Below, piece after piece: positions 52,780 through 60,653 of a stretch of 64,000 bases of DNA. The notes beneath the pieces were generated by a model that saw nothing but the letters and a program-made list of their open reading frames with translations, had not been told where the DNA came from and searched no databases. The translations under genes and the position numbers were made by a program. Within the stretch, counting starts at the first letter, position 1, and each line of letters opens with the position of its first letter. Origin of the DNA: Streptomyces sp. Ru71 (GTDB lineage: Bacteria; Actinomycetota; Actinomycetes; Streptomycetales; Streptomycetaceae); contig NZ_PQSS01000023.1 of assembly GCF_002920535.1 (NCBI RefSeq), forward strand, positions 38,331-102,330. Direction: 5' to 3'.

Positions 52780-52998
52780 TCAACTGTCGTACGCCGCCAT
52801 GACGTAGACGGTCCGCGGCGGCAGGTACTCGACCACCATCACGACCGTGCCGCGCTCGATGCGGTCCGTGCCGGAGGCGGGATAGGCGAGGAAGTGCTCG
52901 GCGCCGCCACGCACCCGGACGATCACCTCGCCGACCAGTCCCGGCCCGACCGTCCCGGTGACCCGTCCCATGAGCCCGACCATCGACGCATCGTCCAT
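52780..52998 (-). CDS. Stand-alone NfeD-like OB-fold protein, 72 aa
   Basis: A 72-residue soluble protein: MDDASMVGLMGRVTGTVGPGLVGEVIVRVRGGAEHFLAYPASGTDRIERGTVVMVVEYLPPRTVYVMAAYDS. The beta pattern (G-x-V-x-G-x-V at the start, I-x-x-G-x-x-V-x-V-V near the end) matches the C-terminal OB domain of NfeD proteins, but the membrane helices of NfeD are missing. It lies just upstream of the flotillin gene, the expected genomic partner, and may bind it. ATG 52998; the same frame is open further upstream but overlaps the amidase gene. Confidence 0.75.
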   Translation of the reverse strand: MDDASMVGLMGRVTGTVGPGLVGEVIVRVRGGAEHFLAYPASGTDRIERGTVVMVVEYLPPRTVYVMAAYDS

Positions 52999-53030
52999 GG
53001 TCACAGCGTACGGGGCGCGGTGGACGCGGC

Positions 53031-54431
53031 CTATGCCGCGGGCGGCCACCGTTCGTGCCAGCGCAGCTCGGCCTCCAGTTGGGCGGCGAGCGACACGAGC
53101 AGCGGTTCGCCGTGCGCGGGCCCGAGCAGCTGCGCGCCCACCGGCAGGCCCCCGTCGGTGAAGCCGGCGGGCACGTTGACGCCGGGCCAGCCCAGCACGT
53201 TCCACGGCCAGGCGTAGGGGCAGGCCGCGATCATCGCCCGGTCGGTGGCGAACCCGCCCAGCTCGTGCAGCGCCCCGATGCGGGGCGGGGGAGCGGCCGT
53301 GGTGGGCGCGAGCACCACGTCGTACGACGAGAAGAACGCGCCGATACGGCGGTGCAGTACCGCCTCCGCCCGCCGGGCCGCCCGCAGCGGCGCCCCGCCG
53401 AGCAGCCGGCCCAGCCGGGCGGCGCCCCGGGTGCGGGCGTCGAGCAGCTCGGGGAAGGGCGCCTCGCCGACGCGTTCGGCGATGCCGGCGGTGGCGCGCG
53501 GCACGAACGTCAGCCCGATCGGCCCGTACGGCGGATCGGCCTCCTCGACCGTGTGCCCCAACCCGGCGAGGCGCTCGGCCAGTTCGACGACCCGGGCGCG
53601 CACCTCGGGCCGCAGCCGGGCCGGCACCGCGGTGAACGGCGGCTTCAGCGACAGCGCGATGCGCAGCCGCCCGGGGTCGCGGCCGACCGCGTCGGAGACG
53701 GCGAGCGCGGGCGGCCGGTGCGGGTCGCGGGCGTGGTTGCCGCTCGCCGCGTCCAGCAGCAGGGCGGCGTCGGCGACGGTGCGCGCCAGGGTGCCGTTGA
53801 CGGTGATGCCCTGGAAGGACTCGCCGCGCGGCCAGGTGGAGATCCGCCCGCGCTGCGGCTTGATGCCGACCAGATGAGTCCAGGCGGCCGGGATGCGGAC
53901 CGAGCCGGCCCCGTCCGAGCCGAGCGCGGCCGGCACCAGTCCGGCGGCGACGGCGGCCGCCGACCCGCCCGACGACCCGCCGGGCGTGTGCCGCAGGCTC
54001 CACGGGTTGCGGGTGGCGCCGAACGCGGGGCCCTCGGTGAACGGCCACTGCCCGAACTCGCAGGTGTTGGTCTTGCCGACGATCACCGCACCGGCCGCCC
54101 GCAGCCGCCGTACCGCCTCCCCGTCCTCGGCGACCGCCGGGAACTGGCCGCAGCAGCCGAACGCGGTCGGCTCGCCCGCCACGTCCATGTCGTCCTTGAC
54201 GGCGACCGGCACCCCCAGCAGCGGCCGACGCACCCCCGAAGCCAGCTCGCGGTCCGCCGCCTCGGCCTCGGCGAGCGCGGCCTTGGCCCGCACGATCCGG
54301 AACGCGTTCACCGTGCCCTGCGACGCCTCGATCCGCGCCAGTGTGCGCTCGGTCAGCTCCCGCGCGCTCACCTCGCCCTCGGCCAGTGCGCGAGCCGTCT
54401 CGGCCAGCCCTGCGGAACGGTCGAGCGTCAT
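53031..54431 (-). CDS. Amidase-signature family amidase
   Basis: A 466-residue amidase. The Ser-cisSer-Lys triad is formed by the Lys in GVPVAVKDDMDVAG, the Ser in TPGGSSGGSAAAVAAGLVPAALGSDGAGSVRIPAA (GGSSGGS motif) and the second Ser in that block. INAFRI-like VNAFRIVRAKAALAEAEAAD and SFQGITVNGTLARTVADAALLLDA also fit. It hydrolyses or transfers an amide; the substrate is unknown, and it is not part of a gatCAB set. ATG 54431 has GGAGG eight bases before it, better than GTG 54440, which lies in the ribosome-binding site. Confidence 0.9.
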   Translation of the reverse strand: MTLDRSAGLAETARALAEGEVSARELTERTLARIEASQGTVNAFRIVRAKAALAEAEAADRELASGVRRPLLGVPVAVKDDMDVAGEPTAFGCCGQFPAVAEDGEAVRRLRAAGAVIVGKTNTCEFGQWPFTEGPAFGATRNPWSLRHTPGGSSGGSAAAVAAGLVPAALGSDGAGSVRIPAAWTHLVGIKPQRGRISTWPRGESFQGITVNGTLARTVADAALLLDAASGNHARDPHRPPALAVSDAVGRDPGRLRIALSLKPPFTAVPARLRPEVRARVVELAERLAGLGHTVEEADPPYGPIGLTFVPRATAGIAERVGEAPFPELLDARTRGAARLGRLLGGAPLRAARRAEAVLHRRIGAFFSSYDVVLAPTTAAPPPRIGALHELGGFATDRAMIAACPYAWPWNVLGWPGVNVPAGFTDGGLPVGAQLLGPAHGEPLLVSLAAQLEAELRWHERWPPAA

Positions 54432-54765
54432 ACGGCGCACCTCCGGGAGTCCGTTGTCTACCGAACGGTAACCTGCGGGGCGCGGGCGGGGAATGCCCCA
54501 CGCGCGGCCGGCGGGAGGCTTGGTCCCGGGCCGGGCCGTCGCGGCGGGCTTCGAGCCGGTGTGCGGACGCCTGCCGGGGGAACGCGGGCGAACGGCCCCT
54601 TCGCGGACACACCGGCGACCCGCCGGGCGCCCGTGCTGTGCGCGCCGACCGGCGGGTCGAGGGGGGGAGTCGATCGCCGTACCCGGTGCGGCCGGGTGCG
54701 GAGCGCCTGAACGCGGTGGCTCGGCGATCGTCCTCGCAGTGCCGTGCGGACGCGGCGGCGCCCGC
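54432..54765. other. Intergenic region between amidase and aquaglyceroporin genes
   Basis: About 330 bases, GC-rich, no credible gene. TACCGAACGGTA at 54459-54470 is an inverted repeat 28 bases before the amidase start and could be an operator. Otherwise I see nothing. Confidence 0.35.
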
Positions 54766-55596
54766 CTAGTCGTTTGCCTCCGGGTCGGGTGCGGGCACGC
54801 GGCCCGGCTCCTGCTCCTCCACGCCGGCGCGCAGGAACGGGGTGATCATCACGCGGTAGATCGCCGCGCCGAGCACGCCTCCCACGAGGGGCCCGACGAT
54901 GGGCACCCACCAATAGAGATCACCGTACTGATCTCTCCAGGCGGTGCCGTATCCGGTGACGAAACTCGCCAATCGGGGACCGAAGTCGCGGGCCGGGTTG
55001 ATCGCGTACCCGGCGTCCGTGCCCCAGGCCATGCCGATCCCCACGACGATCAGGCCGATGATGAACGGGGCGAGGTTGGCGCCGGGCGGGGTGTTGAGCA
55101 GGTCGGTGACCGCGAAGATCAGCAGCACCAGGATCGCGGTGCCGATCACCTGGTCACGCAGTGCGCCCAACTGGCTCACGGGGGCGACGCCGTTGCCGGG
55201 CAGGGTCGAGAAGACGCCTTGCGATTTGATGGTGTGGCCCGGGTCGAACTTGGCCAGGACCTCCGTGTAGTTCCAGCGGACGATCAGCGCCGCGACGAAC
55301 GCGCCCGCTGTCTGGGCCAGCGCGTACGGCAGCACCTTGCGCCACGCGAAACCCTTGAAACAGGCCAGCGCGACGGTCACCGCTGGATTGAGATGCGCAC
55401 CGCTGATCCGGGCGGCGACGTACACGCCGAGGGTGACGCCGAGTCCCCAGGCCCAGGCGATGCTGTCGTGATTTCCGAGTCCTCCGGCCACGACCTGGGC
55501 GACCACGCCGATGCCGAAGAGGAGCAGGACCATGGTGCCGAGGAATTCGGCGAGCAACTCGCCGGTCAGTCCTCCGACGATCTTCCTGTCAGCCAT
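54766..55596 (-). CDS. Aquaglyceroporin (MIP family, GlpF-like)
   Basis: A 276-residue channel with six membrane helices and the two NPA loops: SGAHLNPAVTVAL and GYAINPARDFGPRLAS. Asp after the second NPAR is the mark of glycerol-conducting members. LLAEFLGTMVLLLFGIGVVAQ is the first helix. It should pass glycerol and other small neutral solutes. ATG 55596 (MADRKIVGGLTGELL). No glpK or glpD gene is beside it, so it is not in a classical glycerol operon. Confidence 0.92.
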   Translation of the reverse strand: MADRKIVGGLTGELLAEFLGTMVLLLFGIGVVAQVVAGGLGNHDSIAWAWGLGVTLGVYVAARISGAHLNPAVTVALACFKGFAWRKVLPYALAQTAGAFVAALIVRWNYTEVLAKFDPGHTIKSQGVFSTLPGNGVAPVSQLGALRDQVIGTAILVLLIFAVTDLLNTPPGANLAPFIIGLIVVGIGMAWGTDAGYAINPARDFGPRLASFVTGYGTAWRDQYGDLYWWVPIVGPLVGGVLGAAIYRVMITPFLRAGVEEQEPGRVPAPDPEAND

Positions 55597-55771
55597 GGAG
55601 CACCGCCTTCCGCCTTTGTGGGGGGAGATCGGGTGTGATGACGATGGGGGCGTTTTGCGTGGGACCGTAGTGATTTGATGCTGGACGTCCAGAGCCCTTA
55701 CGTCAACCGGAGCGGCACTGCCCGCATGGGTCGGCGGCCCCTTGGGCGGCACACGGCCGTACTCTGGCGCC

Positions 55772-56641
55772 GTGCAGAACAGCTCCGACGACGCCGATGC
55801 CGGGGCCGTGGCGGCCCGCTTCACCGGCGCGCGGGCGACAGAGCGGCGGCAGGTCTCCGGGGCGCTCTGCGAGGTCGTGCTGGACGACGGGCGCGTGGTG
55901 ATGGTGAAGACCGGCGACCGGCCCGGCGCGGTGCGCGCCGAGGCGGCCGGACTGCGCTGGCTGGCCGCGGCCGGCGCCGTACGCGTGCCGGTCGTGCACG
56001 GGCACGACGAGCGCCGGCTGGTGACCGACCGTGTCCCCGAGGGACCGCCCACCGGCGAGGCGGCTCTCCGCTTCGGCCGTGAGCTGGCCGCCCTGCACGC
56101 CGCGGGCGCCCCGGCCTTCGGCGCCGCGCCGCCCGGCGGGCCCGAGGACGCCTGGATCGGGCTCGCCCCCATGCGCAACACCACCGGCTCCGACTGGCCG
56201 CGCTGGTACGCCGAGCACCGCGTGCTGCCCTATCTGCGGCGCGCGGTCGACCAGGGGACCGTCCGGGTGACGGAGGCGCCGGTGGTCGAGCGGGTCTGCG
56301 AGCTGCTGCCGGAGCTGGCCGGACCGGCCGAGCCGCCGTCCCGGTTGCACGGCGACCTGTGGAACGGGAACGTGGTGTGGGGCGCCGACGGGCACGCGTG
56401 GCTGATCGACCCGGCCGCGCACGGCGGGCACCGCGAGACGGACCTCGCCATGCTGCGGCTGTTCGGCTGCCCGCATCTCCACGGGGTGCTGGAGGGCTAC
56501 CAGGACGTGGTGCCGCTCGCCGCGGGGTGGCGTGAGCGGGTGGCCGTGCATCAGCTGTTCAATCTGCTGGTGCACGCGGTGTTGTTCGGGCGGGGGTACG
56601 CGGAGCAGGCGCTCGACGCTGCCAGGGCCGCCGTGGGGTGA
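55772..56641 (+). CDS. Fructosamine kinase family protein
   Basis: About 289 residues with the aminoglycoside-phosphotransferase-like fold of fructosamine-3-kinases. Blocks are VVLDDGRVVMVKTGDRPGAVRAEAAGLRWLAAAG (Lys for ATP), the catalytic loop RLHGDLWNGNVVWG, and LIDPAAHGGHRETDLAMLRLFG with the metal Asp. Bacterial members phosphorylate ribulosamines or other glycated amines. GTG 55772 has no ribosome-binding site, but TACTCT lies about 12 bases upstream and could be a -10 box, so translation may be leaderless. It is 175 bases from the aquaglyceroporin gene, divergently transcribed. Confidence 0.85.
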   Translation: MQNSSDDADAGAVAARFTGARATERRQVSGALCEVVLDDGRVVMVKTGDRPGAVRAEAAGLRWLAAAGAVRVPVVHGHDERRLVTDRVPEGPPTGEAALRFGRELAALHAAGAPAFGAAPPGGPEDAWIGLAPMRNTTGSDWPRWYAEHRVLPYLRRAVDQGTVRVTEAPVVERVCELLPELAGPAEPPSRLHGDLWNGNVVWGADGHAWLIDPAAHGGHRETDLAMLRLFGCPHLHGVLEGYQDVVPLAAGWRERVAVHQLFNLLVHAVLFGRGYAEQALDAARAAVG

Positions 56642-56696
56642 GCGGAGCGCCTCAACGCCGTGGACACGCGGGTGCGATGGCGGGTTCCGGTCCGTT

Positions 56697-56727
56697 GTGG
56701 CTGGTCGCGCAGTTCCCCGCGCTCCTT
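56697..56727 (-). repeat. Dispersed Streptomyces intergenic repeat, copy 2
   Basis: Inverted copy of the 30534-30565 element: GTGGCTGGTCGCGCAGTTCC and the following CCGCGCTCCTT. It lies in the gap between two convergent genes, as copy 1 does. Confidence 0.6.
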
Positions 56728-56790
56728 GGGGGACGGCCGACCCGTGCCTCACCGGTGCCGGTGGGGCCCACGGTCCTGTGCCTGACGTGC

Positions 56791-56829
56791 TGTGCCCCCC
56801 TCCGCCCGGGCTGGGTGGAGGGGGGCACA
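56791..56829. terminator. Bidirectional terminator
   Basis: TGTGCCCCCCTCC (56791-56803) and GGAGGGGGGCACA (56817-56829) form a perfect 13-base-pair stem with a 13-base loop. It sits between the fructosamine-kinase-like gene and the opposing small gene. Confidence 0.7.
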
Positions 56830-56858
56830 AGGGACCTGCGCCGTTGTGCAGGGGGGCG

Positions 56859-57209
56859 TCAGATCCTGTCGCCCTTCGGCTTGCCGCGCTGGTCGGGGGT
56901 GCCGTGCGGGGGCGGGCTGAAGGGCTGGGGCGAGGTCGCCGGGGACACCGGGGAGCCGGTGTGGCCCTCGCCCTGCTCGGGGCGCAGGGCGCCCGGGTCG
57001 CCCGCGGTGGGTTCGGCGCCGGACCGCAACTGATCCAGGCGCGACGTCAGGACCTCGGTGATCGGCAGGCGGTCGGCGTGGGTGCGCTCGTAGGCGAGCA
57101 GCTCCTCGACCTCCTCGGCGGTCAGTGACCGCACACGGCTCTCCAGGCCGCCGATCGGCAGATGGTCGTAGTCGGGCAGTGGCAGGGTGCTGCGGCCGGG
57201 GTCGGCCAT
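56859..57209 (-). CDS. Small Streptomyces protein, possibly lipid-droplet-associated family
   Basis: A 116-residue protein starting at ATG 57209. The first 65 residues are conserved-looking: LPLPDYDHLPIGGLESRVRSLTAEEVEELLAYERTHADRLPITEVLTSRLDQL, a helical domain with two LExL-type helices. The last 50 residues are Pro/Gly-rich and disordered. I recall similar short actinobacterial proteins annotated as lipid-droplet-associated or DUF; a firm function is not available. It lies 111 bases after the DUF6479-like gene on the same strand. Confidence 0.7.
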   Translation of the reverse strand: MADPGRSTLPLPDYDHLPIGGLESRVRSLTAEEVEELLAYERTHADRLPITEVLTSRLDQLRSGAEPTAGDPGALRPEQGEGHTGSPVSPATSPQPFSPPPHGTPDQRGKPKGDRI

Positions 57210-57320
57210 GTGGACCTCACTTCCCTTCGGTGCGTGGGCTCGGGTCCGGTCGGATGCTTCCCGGTGACCGCGCGCCCCGGCGAGCGGGACGGGCGGCTGC
57301 GGGGGTGCGGCGCGCGCCGG

Positions 57321-57677
57321 TCAGTGGGCGCCCAGGCCGCCTCCGCCGAACGAGCCACTGGTGCCCTTGCCCCAGCGCGGCCGGTCCGTCGACTCGCTCG
57401 GCCGGGTCTGGAGGTTGCCGAACTCGTGCGGCAGCCGGCGCCGGCCGTCGGTGGGCACCTCATCGGGTTCCCGGTTCTCCTGGATTCCGCGGACCGCGCC
57501 GCCCGGTGGCAGATGCGGCTGCTCCTCGGGACGCGGCGGAGCCGGCTCACGGCTCTTGATGACGTCGCCCAGCCAGAAGGCGCCGATCAGCATGCCCACG
57601 ACCAGGACCCCGACGATCACGGGGCCGAGGACGAGAGCGCCGCTCACGGCGGCCATCTGCATCATTGCGGTACTCAT
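57321..57677 (-). CDS. Small membrane protein, DUF6479-like
   Basis: A 118-residue protein with one N-terminal helix (MAAVSGALVLGPVIVGVLVVGMLIGAFWLG) followed by a charged, Pro-rich cytoplasmic tail (SREPAPPRPEEQPHLPPGG) and a Gly-rich end (SGSFGGGGLGAH). The pattern fits the Streptomyces DUF6479 family as I remember it; no function is known. ATG 57677 lacks an obvious ribosome-binding site. It lies 38 bases after the ChaB-like gene on the same strand. Confidence 0.72.
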   Translation of the reverse strand: MSTAMMQMAAVSGALVLGPVIVGVLVVGMLIGAFWLGDVIKSREPAPPRPEEQPHLPPGGAVRGIQENREPDEVPTDGRRRLPHEFGNLQTRPSESTDRPRWGKGTSGSFGGGGLGAH

Positions 57678-57715
57678 ATCACATGAATACCCCCCAAACG
57701 GGTCCACTACCAGCG

Positions 57716-58120
57716 TCACCCGGAACGGGATTGCCGGGTCTTGGACCGGTTGGCCTTGCGGACCGCCTCCAGCAGCTCGGACTTCGACATCCGGGACCGT
57801 CCGTCGATGTCCAGCCGCCGCGCGAGATCGTAGAGATGCTCCTTCGTGGCCTGCTCGTCCACGCCCTCGCCGCTGCGGCCGCCCTGCTGCCGGGGCCGGG
57901 CCGAGCGCGGGTCCGAGGGGCCCTTGCGGCCGCCCTCCTTGCGCTCCCAGTGGTCGCCGACCTTCTCGTGCGTGTGCTTGAGCGCGCCGTAGGCGACGCG
58001 GTGCGCCCGCTCGCCCTCGCCGTAGCTCTCCACGGCGGAGTCGTGCGCCTTGACCCAGGTCTCCTGCGCCTCCTTCGAGGAGCGCTCCAGGGTCGAGGGC
58101 AGTTCCTGTCGTCCGGGCAT
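57716..58120 (-). CDS. ChaB-family protein with Rho N-terminal-like domain
   Basis: A 134-residue protein. The first 65 residues form a ChaB domain: RQELPSTLERSSKEAQETWVKAHDSAVESYGEGERAHRVAYGALKHTHEKVGDHWERKEGG. After a charged linker, the end TKEHLYDLARRLDIDGRSRMSKSELLEAVRKANR is a Rho-N/SAP-like helical domain that often binds nucleic acid. ATG 58120 has an excellent GAGGAGGTGAG upstream. ChaB was tied to cation transport regulation in E. coli, but the domain pairing here is a common actinobacterial form of unknown role. Confidence 0.85.
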   Translation of the reverse strand: MPGRQELPSTLERSSKEAQETWVKAHDSAVESYGEGERAHRVAYGALKHTHEKVGDHWERKEGGRKGPSDPRSARPRQQGGRSGEGVDEQATKEHLYDLARRLDIDGRSRMSKSELLEAVRKANRSKTRQSRSG

Positions 58121-58279
58121 GTCACTCACCTCCTCGGTGCGGCTGCCGGGGCCGTCCGGGTTCCCGCGCCCGGGGCCCGGTAACGGCGGGAACCGCGCCG
58201 CGCGGGCCGGGTTCGGTGCGGCGGGAACCGTGCCGCCCGGGCCGGGTTTGGTGCGGTGGGCACCGGCTACCCGGGCCGC

Positions 58280-58654
58280 GTGACTTCGACGACATCCCAG
58301 CAGGAGCTCATCCGGTTTCTGGAGGACCGGTTCGCCTGCGCCCAGGCGTGCACCGAGTGCGCCCGGGCCTGCGCGCTGCGGGCGAGCCTGGTGGACCCGG
58401 GAGGCACCGAGGAGCAGGAACTCGCGCGACGCAAGGGCATCATGTGCGCGGAGGTGTGCGATGCCACCTGTCGTGTCCTGTCCGAACAGAACAGCGTGGA
58501 CGAAGCCGGCATCCGCGTCCAGGTGGAGTGGTGCCGGACGGTCTGCCTGGAGTCCGCCCAGGTCTTCGACCGCCAGCCGGGCGCCGAGGACACCGCGCGG
58601 AGCTGCCGGGCCTGCGCCCGGGCCTGTTCGGACTTCCTCACGACCCTGACATGA
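58280..58654 (+). CDS. Cys-rich four-helix-bundle copper-binding protein
   Basis: A 124-residue member of the DUF326/Csp-like family. Twelve Cys are arranged along predicted helices: FACAQACTECARACALRA, IMCAEVCDATCRVL, VEWCRTVC and RSCRACARACSDF. Such bundles hold many Cu(I) ions in their core and act as cytosolic copper stores. No signal peptide is present. GTG 58280 was used; GTG 58256 would add eight residues. No strong ribosome-binding site is seen for either. Confidence 0.85.
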   Translation: MTSTTSQQELIRFLEDRFACAQACTECARACALRASLVDPGGTEEQELARRKGIMCAEVCDATCRVLSEQNSVDEAGIRVQVEWCRTVCLESAQVFDRQPGAEDTARSCRACARACSDFLTTLT

Positions 58655-58784
58655 CGGCCGTCCGGCGCCGGCCCGACCGCGCGCGCCGGACGAAAGGATG
58701 CGGAGGGCCCCGCGCATTCCCAATTTCTGAAACGCGTTCTACCGTGTGCGCCGTCAGTACCCGCCCAGGGGACCTGGAGGCGCC

Positions 58785-59963
58785 GTGCACCTCGACCACA
58801 CGCCCGAGCAGCTGCGACTGCGCGCCGAGCTGCGCGCCTACTTCGCCGAGCTGGTGCCCGACAACGCCTACGCCCGGCACACCGACCCCACGGCGCAGAA
58901 GCGGTTCTACCGCGACACCATCCGCCGGCTCGGCACGGACGGCTGGCTGGGCGTGGGCTGGCCCGAGGAGTACGGCGGCCGCGGCCTGACCCCCGTCGAA
59001 CAGTTCGTCTTCTTCGACGAGGCGGCCCAGGCCGGGGTCCCGCTGCCGCTGATGGCCCTCAACACCGTCGGCCCGACCCTCATGCGCTACGGCACCGACG
59101 AGCAGAAGGCGTACTTCCTGCCGCGCGTCCTCGCCGGCGAGATCGACTTCGCCATCGGCTACAGCGAACCCGACGCCGGCACCGACCTCGCCTCGCTGCG
59201 CACCCGGGCGGTGCGCGACGGCGACGCCTACGTCGTCAACGGGCAGAAGATCTGGACCACCAACGGCGACACCGCCGACTGGGTGTGGCTCGCCGTGCGC
59301 ACCGACCCGGCCGCCCCGCCGCACCGGGGCATCACGATGCTGCTGGTGCCGACCACCGACCCCGGCTACTCCTGCACCGTCATCCGCACCCTCGCCGGCC
59401 ACGACACCACCGCCAGCTACTACGAGAACGTCCGCGTCCCGCTCTCCCACCGCGTCGGCGCCGAGAACCAGGGCTGGCGGCTGATCACCAACCAGCTCAA
59501 CCACGAGCGGGTCACCCTCGCCGCGCACGGCACCATGGCCGTCCGCGCCCTGCACGACGTACAGCGCTGGGCGAGGCAGACCAAGCTCGCCGACGGCCGG
59601 CGGGTGATCGACCTGCCCTGGGTGCGCCGCCGGCTGGCCCAGACGCACGTCCGGCTGGAGGCGCTCAGGCTGCTCAACTGGCAGATGGTCGGCGCCGTCC
59701 AGGACGGCACCCTCACCCCGCAGGACGCCTCCGCGGTCAAGGTCTACGGCGCCGAGGCCCGCCGCGACGCCTACGCCTGGCTGATGGAGATCACCGCGGC
59801 GCCGGGCGCCCTCCAGGAGGGCTCGGCCGGGGCGATCCTGCACGGCGACCTGGAACGCGGCTACCGCTCGGCCGTCATCTTCACCTTCGGCGGCGGCAAC
59901 AACGAGATCCAGCGGGAGATCATCTCGTGGATCGGTCTGGGGATGCCGCGGGTACGGCGCTGA
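58785..59963 (+). CDS. Acyl-CoA dehydrogenase
   Basis: A 392-residue flavoenzyme of normal length. Family blocks are GWLGVGWPEEYGGRGLTPVEQFVFFDEAAQAG, FAIGYSEPDAGTDLASLRTRAVRDGDAYVVNGQKIWTTNGD, the NHERVTLAAHGT helix and the C-terminal ILHGDLERGYRSAVIFTFGGGNNEIQREIISWIGLGMPR. It oxidises acyl-CoA esters at the alpha-beta bond using FAD; chain preference is unknown. GTG 58785 follows CTGGAGG. Its last 44 bases overlap the convergent DinB gene. Confidence 0.9.
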   Translation: MHLDHTPEQLRLRAELRAYFAELVPDNAYARHTDPTAQKRFYRDTIRRLGTDGWLGVGWPEEYGGRGLTPVEQFVFFDEAAQAGVPLPLMALNTVGPTLMRYGTDEQKAYFLPRVLAGEIDFAIGYSEPDAGTDLASLRTRAVRDGDAYVVNGQKIWTTNGDTADWVWLAVRTDPAAPPHRGITMLLVPTTDPGYSCTVIRTLAGHDTTASYYENVRVPLSHRVGAENQGWRLITNQLNHERVTLAAHGTMAVRALHDVQRWARQTKLADGRRVIDLPWVRRRLAQTHVRLEALRLLNWQMVGAVQDGTLTPQDASAVKVYGAEARRDAYAWLMEITAAPGALQEGSAGAILHGDLERGYRSAVIFTFGGGNNEIQREIISWIGLGMPRVRR

Positions 59964-60471
59964 CCTCGTCGTGGACGCCGAGCGCCCGGCGCATGTCGAG
60001 CAGATGGTGGCGCAGCTCGTGCAGGGTGTGCACGGCGAGCCAGCGCAGCGAGCGCTCCGCGCGCTCCGGGTAGGTGTACACCAGGGTCCGCTCCCAGCCG
60101 CCGGGCGAGAGCCGGGCGAGCACCTGGCCGAACAGCAGCGCGGCGTCCCCGAGTTGCCGGGCGACGTCGGCGGGCTGCTGCAGGCCGTACCCGTCGTGCT
60201 CCACGCGCTCCTCACGGCCCATCGACTCGGCGACCGGTGTGTCCCGGCGCAGCGCCGCCAGCGCGCGCTCCCGCTGCACGAGCAGCACGTCGCGCACGTG
60301 GCAGGCGTATTCGAGCGGCGACCAGACACCGGGCGCCGGACGCCGGCCCAGCGCCGGGGCGTCGGCCTCCAGCAGCGCGGCGTAGCGCTCCGCGTGCTCC
60401 AGGGCGAGTCCGGGCACCGAGGGAGCCAGGGCGAGGTCGTACTCGAAACCGCATTCCGCGCACGTCGTCAT
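59920..60471 (-). CDS. DinB/YfiT-like superfamily protein
   Basis: A 183-residue four-helix protein. The N-terminus has CAECGFEYDLAL, a small Cys pair seen in actinobacterial members. The DinB core contains VWSPLEYACHVRDVLLVQRERALAAL, EHDGYGLQQPADVARQLGDAALLFGQVLARL and LAVHTLHELRHHLLDMRRAL, with three His suited to a metal site. Some family members are thiol-dependent transferases using mycothiol. ATG 60471. MITE-like copy 2 begins 28 bases upstream of its start. Confidence 0.85.
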   Translation of the reverse strand: MTTCAECGFEYDLALAPSVPGLALEHAERYAALLEADAPALGRRPAPGVWSPLEYACHVRDVLLVQRERALAALRRDTPVAESMGREERVEHDGYGLQQPADVARQLGDAALLFGQVLARLSPGGWERTLVYTYPERAERSLRWLAVHTLHELRHHLLDMRRALGVHDEVSAVPAASPDRSTR

Positions 60472-60498
60472 GCGGGCACGGTAACAACTCCGCCACCA

Positions 60499-60641
60499 GG
60501 CCCTGTCGTTCGGATCAGGCCGGCTGTGAGAAACGGCGCCTCTCGGCCGGCCCGAGCGGGGCGATGGGGGTGCCCCCTGTTCGCAGAGCTGGGGGAGCGT
60601 GCCGGACCCCGCGACGCCGGGATGATCCGAACGACAGGGCC
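60499..60641 (-). mobile_element. MITE-like element, copy 2 (143 bp)
   Basis: Ends are perfect 19-base inverted repeats, GGCCCTGTCGTTCGGATCA and TGATCCGAACGACAGGGCC. The interior matches copy 1 (13907-14090) in reverse orientation except for about 41 missing bases and a few changes. It sits in the divergent promoter region between the DinB gene and a methyltransferase gene, 12 bases before the latter's ATG. Confidence 0.7.
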
Positions 60642-60653
60642 TAGCATGGGCGG

